DNA of 19,363 bases. Source: Candidatus Saccharimonadota bacterium. GTDB lineage: Bacteria; Patescibacteriota; Saccharimonadia; Saccharimonadales; JACDFO01. The stretch lies in NCBI GenBank assembly GCA_013815785.1, contig JACDFO010000015.1, positions 1-19,363 on the forward strand, given 5' to 3'. Below are positions 6,595 to 12,993 of the stretch, one piece after another; position 1 is the first letter of the stretch, and each line of letters begins with the position of its first letter. A program made the position numbers and the translations under genes. The notes under the pieces were generated by a model. The model had not been told where the DNA came from and made no database searches. It saw only the letters and a program-made list of their open reading frames with translations.

Positions 6595-6608
6595 TTACAC
6601 GTCAACGA

Positions 6609-6685
6609 GGGTCCATAGCTCAGCCGGTTAGAGCACCTGCCTTTTAAGCAGGGTGTCGTGGGTTCGAGTCCCACTGGACCCTCCA
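6609..6685 (+). tRNA. tRNA-Lys (anticodon UUU)
   Basis: A complete 77-nt cloverleaf. Acceptor GGGTCCA (6609-6615) pairs with TGGACCC (6675-6681). D stem is GCTC/GAGC. Anticodon stem is CCTGC (6636-6640)/GCAGG (6648-6652) with loop CTTTTAA and anticodon TTT at 6643-6645. T stem is GTGGG/CCCAC around TTCGAGT. The discriminator base is T6682 and CCA (6683-6685) is encoded in the gene. The 3' end from 6665 to 6686 is repeated exactly at 6851-6872. Confidence 0.97.
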
Positions 6686-6686
6686 A
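6665..6686 (+). repeat. Direct repeat copy 1: 3' end of tRNA-Lys
   Basis: These 22 bases, from CGAGTCC through the tRNA CCA plus one A, recur exactly at 6851-6872. A duplicated tRNA 3' end is the usual footprint of site-specific integration into a tRNA gene or of a partial tRNA duplication. Confidence 0.9.
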
Positions 6687-6724
6687 ATAGAATGCCTCAC
6701 TGAAAAGTGGGGTTTTCTATTTGG
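6683..6724 (+). terminator. Long hairpin overlapping the tRNA-Lys CCA end
   Basis: CCAAATAGAA (6683-6692) pairs perfectly with TTCTATTTGG (6715-6724). Inside it CCTCAC (6695-6700) pairs with GTGGGG (6707-6712) around TGAAAA, giving a nearly continuous 17-18 bp stem. A TTTT run lies inside the 3' arm. It can act as terminator or processing signal for the tRNA, and its first three bases are the encoded CCA. Confidence 0.5.
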
Positions 6725-6739
6725 GAGAGTACTGATGAC

Positions 6740-6857
6740 GGACTCGAACGGGTTTGCCAGTGGCAAACCCCGGCACCCTTGCCCAAAATTTGCTGGGAGC
6801 AAATTTTGGGTTGTTGCTAGCAAAAGTAATCTTCTTTTGCGGAAACAAGGCGAGTCC
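6740..6857 (+). repeat. Nested palindromic element bounded by tRNA T-arm copies
   Basis: GGACTCG (6740-6746) pairs with CGAGTCC (6851-6857) and encloses three hairpins. The first is GGGTTTGCC/GGCAAACCC (6750-6770, 9 bp, loop AGT). The second is CCCAAAATTTGCT/AGCAAATTTTGGG (6782-6810, 13 bp perfect, loop GGG). The third is GCAAAAG/CTTTTGC (6820-6840). A further inner pairing CCTTG (6777-6781)/CAAGG (6846-6850) encloses the last two. The left edge, GGACTCGAAC, is the exact reverse complement of the tRNA-Lys T-arm (6662-6671). No ORF is convincing. It looks like a small palindromic, possibly non-autonomous mobile element or a structured RNA. Confidence 0.65.
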
Positions 6858-6872
6858 CACTGGACCCTCCAA
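6851..6872 (+). repeat. Direct repeat copy 2: truncated tRNA-Lys 3' end
   Basis: Exact copy of 6665-6686 lacking any acceptor 5' strand, D arm or anticodon arm nearby, so it is a tRNA fragment and not a second gene. The period between copies is 186 bases. It is followed by ordinary AT-rich intergenic sequence (6873-6960) in which I see only a weak TAGAAT (6928-6933) before the yggT gene. Confidence 0.88.
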
Positions 6873-6960
6873 TTGCCTTTATTAAAGTCGGAACAATTAA
6901 TTTATTCTTAATCGGTACTGCTTGGAGTAGAATTAGAGTATTAATTAATGGGGTATAAAT

Positions 6961-7368
6961 ATGGCAGAATTTAAAGAAACAGTCACAACAAGTCAGGACG
7001 AAGGAATAGACGCAACTGGGGCACAAGTTCAACAAGAAACTCGTAGGGTTGATACCAAAGTGTCGGCTGACGGTAAATCTACTGCTGCTAACGGCGTCTG
7101 GTACGTTGTAGGGTTTATAGAAATAATGCTTGCTTTTCGTTTTATTATGAAGCTATTAGGCGCTAATCCAAGTAGTGGCTTTGTAAATTTTATCTACTCT
7201 TTAACAAATATCTTAACGGCACCATTTGACAATATATTTGGTGTTGCGAGAACAACTACAGGTAATGTCCAATCTGTCTTTGAGCCATCGATACTAGTTG
7301 CAGCTGCAGTTTACGCTCTGCTTGGTTGGGGAATTGTAAAACTTCTCAACATTAACCGTACTACCTAG
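6961..7368 (+). CDS. YggT family membrane protein
   Basis: 135 residues. After a hydrophilic N-terminal extension of about 40 residues, the rest matches a single YggT (PF02325) unit. It has a first helix around 43-63 ending FRFIMKLLGANPSSGFVNFIYSLTNILTAPFDNIFG, with the family's N-P and P-F-x-x-I-F positions, and a second helix around 108-130. YggT proteins are integral membrane proteins of poorly known role, often linked to cell division or osmotic stress. The N-terminal extension is unusual, because typical members begin close to the first helix. GGGG at 6950-6953 is a weak ribosome binding site supporting ATG 6961. It appears monocistronic. Confidence 0.85.
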   Translation: MAEFKETVTTSQDEGIDATGAQVQQETRRVDTKVSADGKSTAANGVWYVVGFIEIMLAFRFIMKLLGANPSSGFVNFIYSLTNILTAPFDNIFGVARTTTGNVQSVFEPSILVAAAVYALLGWGIVKLLNINRTT

Positions 7369-7423
7369 TTTGCTAATAAATCGGTAAATTAAATATTCGC
7401 TAGCCTCAGTAAGTATATATAAC

Positions 7424-7431
7424 TGTATACT
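7424..7431 (+). promoter_or_regulatory. -10 box TATACT, leaderless spacing
   Basis: TATACT (7426-7431), preceded directly by TG, ends seven bases before the ATG at 7439. No Shine-Dalgarno exists between them and no clear -35 box is seen. Confidence 0.5.
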
Positions 7432-7438
7432 AGGTTAA

Positions 7439-8251
7439 ATGAATAAAACAGTTTTGATTACCGGTGCTTCTACCGGCATCGGTAAGGCTTCGGCAGAAGT
7501 ATTTGCTGCCGCTGGATGGAATGTTGCGGCTACATCTAGAGAGCCAAATAAACAAGTATTTAAAAATAGCCCCAACATCAAGCTGTATATGTTGGATGTA
7601 ACCGACCAGGCTAGCATAGATAAAGCTTTTGGCGATGTTATAACAGACTTTAAGCAGGTAGATGTAGTTGTAAACAATGCAGGCTATGGTTTGGATGGAG
7701 TGTTTGAATCAATAACTGACGAACAAATACAGAAGCAGTTTGATACGAATGTTCAGGGGCTTATGCGAGTTACACGTGCGGCTATTCAAACAATGCGTCC
7801 AGGTGGGGGAGGTACGATTATCCAAATTTCTTCTATGGGTGGCAGGGTTAGTTTTCCGCTTTATAGCGTGTACCATGCCTCTAAATGGGCGGTGGAAGGA
7901 TTTTCGGAATCACTACAGTACGAGTTGAGGCAATTCAATATAAGGATAAAGATAATCGAACCAGGTGTGATTAAGACGCCATTTTATGGCAAAAGCCGGA
8001 CTTATGTCAGGCCGGATAGCAGTTTGGGTTACGATAACTTTGTTTCTAAGATAGAATCGGTATCGCAAAATTCCGGCAATAATGGAGAAGATCCACGAAC
8101 TGTGGCGCGTACTATATTAAAAGCGGCAAACGATACATCTTATAAAATGCGTTTTGCAGTTGGCTCACCCGCGCCGGCGTTACTATTTTTGCGCAGGATT
8201 GTTCCAGAAAAGTTTTTTTATTTTTTGATTAGAAAAAGCTTCAAGATTTAA
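7439..8251 (+). CDS. Short-chain dehydrogenase/reductase (SDR family)
   Basis: 270 residues with the classical SDR pattern: cofactor-binding TGASTGIG at 8-15, NNAG at 79-82, structural N104 and catalytic S132, Y145 and K149 (YHASK). IEPGVIKTPFY follows the active site, as in SDRs of the retinol-dehydrogenase-like group. S11 and R34 near the first beta-alpha unit hint at NADP(H) preference; this is a weak inference. The substrate cannot be read from sequence. The end (YFLIRKSFKI) is hydrophobic and basic, which may aid membrane association. It is preceded by its own -10 box and appears monocistronic. The 118 bases that follow (8252-8369) hold only a weak GGTACCGG-T6 end signal and the next promoter. 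Confidence 0.92.
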   Translation: MNKTVLITGASTGIGKASAEVFAAAGWNVAATSREPNKQVFKNSPNIKLYMLDVTDQASIDKAFGDVITDFKQVDVVVNNAGYGLDGVFESITDEQIQKQFDTNVQGLMRVTRAAIQTMRPGGGGTIIQISSMGGRVSFPLYSVYHASKWAVEGFSESLQYELRQFNIRIKIIEPGVIKTPFYGKSRTYVRPDSSLGYDNFVSKIESVSQNSGNNGEDPRTVARTILKAANDTSYKMRFAVGSPAPALLFLRRIVPEKFFYFLIRKSFKI

Positions 8252-8330
8252 TTTGGTACCGGTTTTTTCTTGGAATCATTGTGGCTCAATAACTAGTATA
8301 AGCGTACAACAATAGTTTTTGGCCATCTAG

Positions 8331-8359
8331 TGGTCGATAGATTGCTATTTTGCTATAGT
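8331..8359 (+). promoter_or_regulatory. Extended -10 promoter of comEC
   Basis: TGCTATAGT at 8351-8359 is an extended -10 with TATAGT at 8354-8359. A weak -35 TGGTCG (8331-8336) lies 17 bases upstream. The box ends ten bases before ATG 8370 and overlaps the upstream in-frame GTG at 8358, which is therefore unlikely to be the start. Confidence 0.55.
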
Positions 8360-8369
8360 GCTTCAGTAT

Positions 8370-9824
8370 ATGAAGCAGGCACACAGGTTTAAGCGGACCA
8401 CCTTAATTATCGCCGCTCTGTTTGCGTTTTTACCAGGCCTCGGTTTGGCGCGTACCGGATTGATACTGCCGTTTATCTTTGTAATATTGTCAGCAATTTT
8501 TGTGTCAGTATCTGCACGTAAACGAAATATGCTGACGTTTGCAAGCGTGATTCTTTTTGGTCTGGCTTTAGGAGTATGGCGAGGCAATGCTTTTATGAAA
8601 CAGCTGGAGCCTTATCGGGAGCTATCTGGAAAGCAGGTTATTTTTATTGCCAGGGTGCAAAGTGACGCTGTTTATAGCTACCAAGGCCAGCTAAGTTTTG
8701 ATGTTACCCAAATTGAGTTTCAAAGCCCTAGAAAAGCTACCGTATCAGGTAGAATTACAGTGCGTGGTTTTGGTGAACGGGCAGTGTATCGTGGAGATAT
8801 ATTGCAGATTGAAGGAAAATTATCTGACACCAAGGGCAGTCGCCAGGCGCGGATCGCGTTCTCAAATTTTAAGGCAGTGGAACGTGACAAATCTTTGGTA
8901 GAAAGTACGCGCCGATCGTTCGTGGCGGGTATCTCTACAGCTTTGCCTGAACCATCAGCACCATTTGGCTTAGGCTTGCTAATAGGTTATCGTACAACTT
9001 TGCCAGAAATTACCAGCGAACAATTAGCGATTACAGGATTGACGCACATCATTGCAGTGTCAGGTTATAATCTGACAATTATTGTCCGCGGCTCCAGAAG
9101 ATTGCTCAAAAAACGTTCAAAATATCAACAGGCAATTACATGTGTGGTGCTTATTCTACTCTTTTTACTTGTCACGGATTTTAGCGCGTCAATCGTTCGT
9201 GCTTCGATAATCAGCGGGCTGAGCCTGCTCGCTTGGTATTATGGTCGGCGCTTCAAGCCGTTACTAATACTGGGTCTGGCAGCTGCCATCACTGCGGGCT
9301 GGAGTCCATTATATGTGTGGAGTGACATCGGTTGGTATTTATCGTTTTTAGCGTTTTTCGGCATTTTAATAATTTCACCACTGGCAGTACGACGAATATA
9401 TGGTCGACGCAAGGAACCGTCTCAACTAGTACTTATTCTTATCGAAACATCAGCAGCACAATTAATGACAGCACCAATTATTTTATATATTTTTGGAAGA
9501 GCGTCCCTGATAGGTTTGGTCAGCAATTTGGTTATTGGGCCGTTAGTGCCGTTAGCCATGATACTGACGTTATCAGCTGGACTGGCGGGTATGTTTGTGC
9601 CGATTCTGTCGGGTTTTATCGCTTGGCCAGCAAGGATATTATTACGATATATGCTTGAAGTAGTTGGGCTTTTTGCAAGAGTACCAAATGCGTTGGTAGA
9701 GCGCGCAATTACGCTGCCGTATATGCTGGGAATGTATGTAATCATCGCGGTAGTTACGTTGCTGGCTTGGCGTAAAGTTTTGTCAAAATATGGTACAATA
9801 ACAGATAACGACCTAAGTATATAA
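8370..9824 (+). CDS. comEC: ComEC/Rec2-type DNA-uptake channel, core without the C-terminal hydrolase domain
   Basis: 484 residues from ATG 8370. An N-terminal pair of membrane helices (about 9-60) precedes a soluble OB-like segment (about 75-170), then the multi-helix competence domain (PF03772) containing GLTHIIAVSGYNL at about 223-235, the family hallmark. In well-studied bacteria ComEC carries single-stranded DNA across the cytoplasmic membrane. The metallo-beta-lactamase-like domain that ends many ComEC proteins is absent, and the ORF stops shortly after the last helix. No HxHxDH motif is visible downstream. The start is chosen by the promoter position. The stop overlaps the yebC ribosome binding site. 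The type IV pilus genes on the other strand could supply DNA to this channel. Confidence 0.9.
   Translation: MKQAHRFKRTTLIIAALFAFLPGLGLARTGLILPFIFVILSAIFVSVSARKRNMLTFASVILFGLALGVWRGNAFMKQLEPYRELSGKQVIFIARVQSDAVYSYQGQLSFDVTQIEFQSPRKATVSGRITVRGFGERAVYRGDILQIEGKLSDTKGSRQARIAFSNFKAVERDKSLVESTRRSFVAGISTALPEPSAPFGLGLLIGYRTTLPEITSEQLAITGLTHIIAVSGYNLTIIVRGSRRLLKKRSKYQQAITCVVLILLFLLVTDFSASIVRASIISGLSLLAWYYGRRFKPLLILGLAAAITAGWSPLYVWSDIGWYLSFLAFFGILIISPLAVRRIYGRRKEPSQLVLILIETSAAQLMTAPIILYIFGRASLIGLVSNLVIGPLVPLAMILTLSAGLAGMFVPILSGFIAWPARILLRYMLEVVGLFARVPNALVERAITLPYMLGMYVIIAVVTLLAWRKVLSKYGTITDNDLSI
9789..9799 (+). promoter_or_regulatory. Extended -10 promoter of yebC inside comEC
   Basis: TATGGTACAAT carries TGG-TACAAT and shares its first seven bases with the rim-like operon promoter (TATGGTATAAT). 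It would give yebC a leader of about 35 bases that contains AAGGAG (9823-9828). No good -35 is visible. Confidence 0.45.
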
Positions 9825-9840
9825 GGAGCAAGAAAGATAC

Positions 9841-10569
9841 ATGTCAGGTCATAGTAAATGGGAGACAATCAAACGTCAAAAAGGTGCTAATGATGCTAAG
9901 CGTGGTGTTATGTTTACTAAGATGGGGAATGCTATTGCATTAGCTGCACGTGGTGGTACGGACCCCGGTATGAACTTTTCACTGCGTCTTGCTATTGATA
10001 GAGCTAAAGCGGCGAACATGCCGATGAGTAATATTGAACGGGCAATCCAGCGCGTAGCGGATAAAAGCGCAGCCCAACTCCAGGAAATTATGTATGAAGG
10101 TTACGGTCCGGGTGGCGTCGCCATTTTGGTTGAGTGCGCTACCGATAACTTGAATAGAACGTATCCCGAAGTAAAACTAGCTTTTAGTAAGCATGGTGGC
10201 AGTATCGCAGAAAAGGGCGCAGTGGCTTTTCAATTTGATCGCAAGGGGATGATTCGTGTTGGTGGCAATGGAGATGATCTGATGATGAAAGCTTTGGACG
10301 CAGGAGCCGACGATATATCGGAAGAAGGTGCGGAATCTGTTATATTCACCGACCCCAAGGAATTAGCCAAAGTCCGTGATGGTCTAAAAGATGCTAATAT
10401 TGAAATTCTAGAGGCGCAATTAACATTTGTACCAAATAATACGATTCATGTAGCTGATGCGGTTACTGCAGGTAAGATTATGCGTGTTATGGATGCGCTT
10501 GATAATCTAGATGACGTTTCGGCAACACACACCAACTTTGATATTTCAGAAGAACTTCTTGCGGTTTAG
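9841..10569 (+). CDS. yebC: YebC/PmpR family protein (TACO1-like)
   Basis: 242 residues starting with the diagnostic MSGHSKW, then IKRQKGANDAKRG and FTKMGNAI. GYGPGGVAILVECATDNLNRT (about 87-107), followed by EKGAVAFQFDRKG, completes the family fingerprint. Full length matches the usual 240-250 residues. YebC proteins were first described as DNA-binding regulators; more recent work on the family points to relief of ribosome stalling, as for mitochondrial TACO1. It commonly lies upstream of ruvC, as here, though a lamin-tail gene intervenes. AAGGAG at 9823-9828 is a ribosome binding site 12 bases from the ATG, slightly long. Confidence 0.97.
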   Translation: MSGHSKWETIKRQKGANDAKRGVMFTKMGNAIALAARGGTDPGMNFSLRLAIDRAKAANMPMSNIERAIQRVADKSAAQLQEIMYEGYGPGGVAILVECATDNLNRTYPEVKLAFSKHGGSIAEKGAVAFQFDRKGMIRVGGNGDDLMMKALDAGADDISEEGAESVIFTDPKELAKVRDGLKDANIEILEAQLTFVPNNTIHVADAVTAGKIMRVMDALDNLDDVSATHTNFDISEELLAV

Positions 10570-10586
10570 TTCATGGCATAAACATT

Positions 10587-10616
10587 TTGACAACTGAAGT
10601 ATGCTCGTAGTACTAT
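10587..10616 (+). promoter_or_regulatory. Promoter with TTGACA and leaderless spacing
   Basis: A perfect -35 TTGACA (10587-10592), an 18-base spacer and TACTAT (10611-10616, four of six). The -10 ends six bases before ATG 10623, which is the leaderless arrangement and favours ATG 10623 over the in-frame TTG at 10617. Confidence 0.65.
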
Positions 10617-10622
10617 TTGCTT

Positions 10623-12209
10623 ATGTTTACACGGGTTATGCTAATAGGGCTATTTGCAGTATCTATTATTTTGCCGATGATTCCCGTTGAAAAGGTTTAC
10701 GCTGGTACAGCACAGATTGTTATAAGCGAAGTGCAAACCGGTGGCTTCGATGATTTGCTCATCGAAGATAGTCGCCTAGAATTTATTGAATTACATAATC
10801 AAACAGTTGAACCTATAGATATAACTGGCTGGAAAGTACAATATTTTGGAGGAACACGTACAGACGTGCTTGATCCATTAGCCGTTCCTACCCGAGAAAT
10901 ATTTAGCTTTTCTGGATTGATGGACGGCTCTGGTTATGTAGTGATTAGTTACGAAAATTATGTCTCTGGAGCAGATGGGTACTTCGGGGCGGGCAGTACA
11001 GCAACCTCAGGTTTGCTGGCACGAAGCGGAGGACATATACGAATTGTTAATGCCATGGGAGAGTTGGTCGATTTATTGGCTTGGGGGACGGCCAAAGTAC
11101 CAGAAACTAAAGCAGTCGCCGAAATTAAAGCCGGTTATTCTGCTGAGCGACACGTGAATGAAATGATCGAGTACACGTTAACGGACACTAATAATAATTT
11201 TCTTGATTTTACTTCTACAGATGTGCCTACACCTCAGGGAGGTGGATTACATCAGCCGTTACCAGAAGAAGAAATACCAGTCGAAGAACCGCCAGTACCA
11301 CCATGTGATAACGTAATAATTACGGAAATTTTGCCCAATCCCGATGGCACAGATACAGGTAACGAATTTATTGAAATATATAATCCGACAACTGAGACAA
11401 TAATTCTATCTGATTGTATTTTAAAAACATCTTCGAGTTCAAAACAATATATGTTTGAGCTGAATGCTCAGTTGGATCCGAAAGAGTATAGGGCACTTTA
11501 TGATGGTACAACGGGACTAACTCTAGCCAATGCTGCTGGTGGCGAAGTGCTTTTACTGGGTACGACAGCGGACTATTCAACACAATACCCAACCGATTTA
11601 GCAGCCAATCATTCGTGGTCTCTGATTGATAATCGCTGGCAAATATCTGCTCAACCAACACCAGGAGTATTAAACGTGTTACCTATTGAGATACCAGAGA
11701 CTGGCGGTGACGAAGAAATTGAACTAGACCCCTGCGAGCCGGGTAAATACCGGAGTCCAGATACTAATCGCTGCCGTAATGTTCAAGTATTTACGGCGGG
11801 ACTCACCCCATGCGGTATCGGCCAAGTACGTAGCCCCGAAACTAATCGCTGCCGTAATATTACAAATTTGGTCGCAAGTTTAGTGCCGTGTCGAGCAGAT
11901 CAAGAACGAAGCGCAGACACAAACAGATGTCGGAATGTGCTAGGTACAACCACACAAACGCCATGCCAGGAGGGCTATGAGCGTAACGCAGAAACGAACC
12001 GTTGTCGAAAATCTACTAATAATGCGAGTGCCTCACCAAGCGTGGGGTCATTAACAAAAGATGCACCCGAGAGCCGACTGAATTATATATTCCTAATTGT
12101 TACGTCTATTGCAGTTCTGGGTTACGGGGGCTATGAATATCGTCGAGATCTATCGAATACGTTTACCAGAATTAAAACTAATATTGCCGCTCGGCGTGCG
12201 GTAAAATAG
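10623..12209 (+). CDS. Lamin-tail-domain surface protein with four Cys-pair repeats and C-terminal anchor
   Basis: 528 residues from ATG 10623. A signal peptide (about 1-27, likely cleavage after VYA) leads into lamin-tail domain one (about 31-155, with ISEV, EFIELHNQ and ITGWKVQ). A Pro/Glu linker (PLPEEEIPVEEPPVPP) follows, then lamin-tail domain two (about 230-345, with IITEILPNP and NEFIEIYNP). Next come four tandem units of the form PC-x12-C with a TNRCRN core, at C371/C384, C397/C410, C423/C436 and C448/C461. A membrane helix (about 486-507) and a short basic cytosolic tail close the protein. Most of it should therefore be outside the cell. The paired cysteines probably form disulfides. 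Binding partner is unknown; lamin-tail domains elsewhere are linked to adhesion or to extracellular nucleases, but no nuclease motif is seen. Confidence 0.87.
   Translation: MFTRVMLIGLFAVSIILPMIPVEKVYAGTAQIVISEVQTGGFDDLLIEDSRLEFIELHNQTVEPIDITGWKVQYFGGTRTDVLDPLAVPTREIFSFSGLMDGSGYVVISYENYVSGADGYFGAGSTATSGLLARSGGHIRIVNAMGELVDLLAWGTAKVPETKAVAEIKAGYSAERHVNEMIEYTLTDTNNNFLDFTSTDVPTPQGGGLHQPLPEEEIPVEEPPVPPCDNVIITEILPNPDGTDTGNEFIEIYNPTTETIILSDCILKTSSSSKQYMFELNAQLDPKEYRALYDGTTGLTLANAAGGEVLLLGTTADYSTQYPTDLAANHSWSLIDNRWQISAQPTPGVLNVLPIEIPETGGDEEIELDPCEPGKYRSPDTNRCRNVQVFTAGLTPCGIGQVRSPETNRCRNITNLVASLVPCRADQERSADTNRCRNVLGTTTQTPCQEGYERNAETNRCRKSTNNASASPSVGSLTKDAPESRLNYIFLIVTSIAVLGYGGYEYRRDLSNTFTRIKTNIAARRAVK
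11730..12011 (+). repeat. Four tandem coding repeats of 25-26 codons
   Basis: Within the lamin-tail gene, first-cysteine codons fall at 11733, 11811, 11889 and 11964, giving periods of 78, 78 and 75 bases. The core ACTAATCGCTGCCGTAAT is identical in repeats one and two and drifts in three and four, suggesting recent duplication of the first pair. Confidence 0.85.
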
Positions 12210-12253
12210 CTAGCCATACTGCATAGTATTACTTTCACTTAACGGGCTTGAGA

Positions 12254-12261
12254 TATAAAAT
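12254..12261 (+). promoter_or_regulatory. -10 region of ruvC, leaderless spacing
   Basis: TATAAAAT offers TATAAA (12254-12259) or TAAAAT (12256-12261), ending seven to nine bases before ATG 12269. The only nearby Shine-Dalgarno-like sequence, AGGT, is too close to the ATG to work well. Confidence 0.45.
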
Positions 12262-12268
12262 AGGTTCT

Positions 12269-12748
12269 ATGCGCATTTTAGGAATTGATCCAGGCACTGG
12301 AATACTTGGTTTTGGTGTCATTGATATTGACGCTAAGAACAAAGCACGGTTAGTCGATGCGGGTGTTATACGTACTCCACCTAATCAGGAAGATAGCACC
12401 CGCCTAGTAACCATTTATGACGAATTACACGAGATTGTAACTGAATTAAAGCCGGAAGTTATGTCGGTTGAAAAGCTGTTTTTTGCGCAAAACGTAACAA
12501 CTGCTATGAGTGTCGCTCAAGCCCGCGGTGTAGTACTACTATGCGGTAAACAGCACGGTCTGGAGCTATTTGAATATACTCCGTTACAAATCAAGCAGGC
12601 CTTAACTGGTTATGGCCGTGCAGATAAAAAACAAATACAAGAAATGGTCCGTGTGGTCTTAGAACTTACAGAAGTGCCTAAGCCAGACGACTGTGCTGAT
12701 GCGCTTGCAGCGGCCATTTGCCACAGTATGACCAGCCGATATGCTTAA
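12269..12748 (+). CDS. ruvC: Crossover junction endodeoxyribonuclease RuvC
   Basis: Holliday-junction resolvase. The 159 residues begin MRILGIDPGTG. The four acidic catalytic residues are present: D7, E68 (SVEKLFF), D141 and D144 (PDDCADALAAAICH). The junction-binding segment YGRADKKQIQEMV is at 115-127. The ORF extends upstream to a TTG at 12248, but ATG 12269 restores the exact family N-terminus and sits after a -10 box. The stop overlaps the stop of the convergent gene on the other strand in a shared TTAA. It is separated from ruvA by that gene, so it is not directly co-transcribed with ruvAB. Confidence 0.97.
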   Translation: MRILGIDPGTGILGFGVIDIDAKNKARLVDAGVIRTPPNQEDSTRLVTIYDELHEIVTELKPEVMSVEKLFFAQNVTTAMSVAQARGVVLLCGKQHGLELFEYTPLQIKQALTGYGRADKKQIQEMVRVVLELTEVPKPDDCADALAAAICHSMTSRYA

Positions 12749-12966
12749 AAGAAAAAATCGGCCCCGCTGAGTGACTTTACGGCTACGACAAACAACAACC
12801 CTATCACAACCAAAAAGCCGACAAAGTAGTACCTCATATTTTTATCTGGATTGCCACCTGCCCATTGTTTAGGAGCGCCATAATTTGAATGATCATCGCT
12901 TAAGGGTCCTTTTAATGGTTCGGGATATACTGGCTCTGTTGTCTTATTGTCTTCTTCTTTGTCCAT
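12745..12966 (-). CDS. Small C-terminally anchored membrane protein between ruvC and ruvA (73 aa)
   Basis: I do not recognise this protein. A hydrophilic, Pro- and Asp-rich N-terminal half (residues 1-44) is followed by one membrane helix (about 46-64, YYFVGFLVVIGLLFVVAV) and a short end SLSGADFFF. This clear split is unlike a random antisense ORF. It is encoded opposite to ruvC and ruvA and fills the gap between them, sharing a TTAA stop overlap with ruvC and a divergent promoter region with ruvA. ATG 12966 is the only sensible start. No role in recombination is implied. Confidence 0.7.
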   Translation of the reverse strand: MDKEEDNKTTEPVYPEPLKGPLSDDHSNYGAPKQWAGGNPDKNMRYYFVGFLVVIGLLFVVAVKSLSGADFFF

Positions 12967-12987
12967 ATGTGCATATAATGAGATAAT
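12959..12987 (+). promoter_or_regulatory. ruvAB promoter, leaderless spacing
   Basis: TTGTCC (12959-12964), a 17-base spacer and extended -10 TGAGATAAT with GATAAT at 12982-12987, ending six bases before ATG 12994. An alternative TATAAT lies at 12974-12979. The -35 overlaps the first codons of the opposite-strand gene, so the two divergent promoters share this region. Confidence 0.6.
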
Positions 12988-12993
12988 ACGGTC

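Noticed and set aside
6393..6686. 97-aa minus-strand ORF beginning MEGPVGLEPTTPCLKG
   Set aside because: It is antisense to tRNA-Lys. The phrase LEPTTPCLKGRCSNRLSYGP is the well-known spurious translation of the tRNA reverse strand, and the remainder covers hairpin DNA.
6687..6872. Second tRNA gene downstream of tRNA-Lys
   Set aside because: Only the 3' T-arm and acceptor strand are copied; no D arm, anticodon arm or matching 5' acceptor strand is present.
8358..8369. Upstream GTG start for comEC
   Set aside because: The GTG overlaps the TATAGT -10 box; ATG 8370 is the first start that would lie in the transcript.
11730..12011. Possible CRISPR or satellite array
   Set aside because: The repeats keep the reading frame, vary in sequence and encode a Cys-pair protein repeat with no regular spacers.
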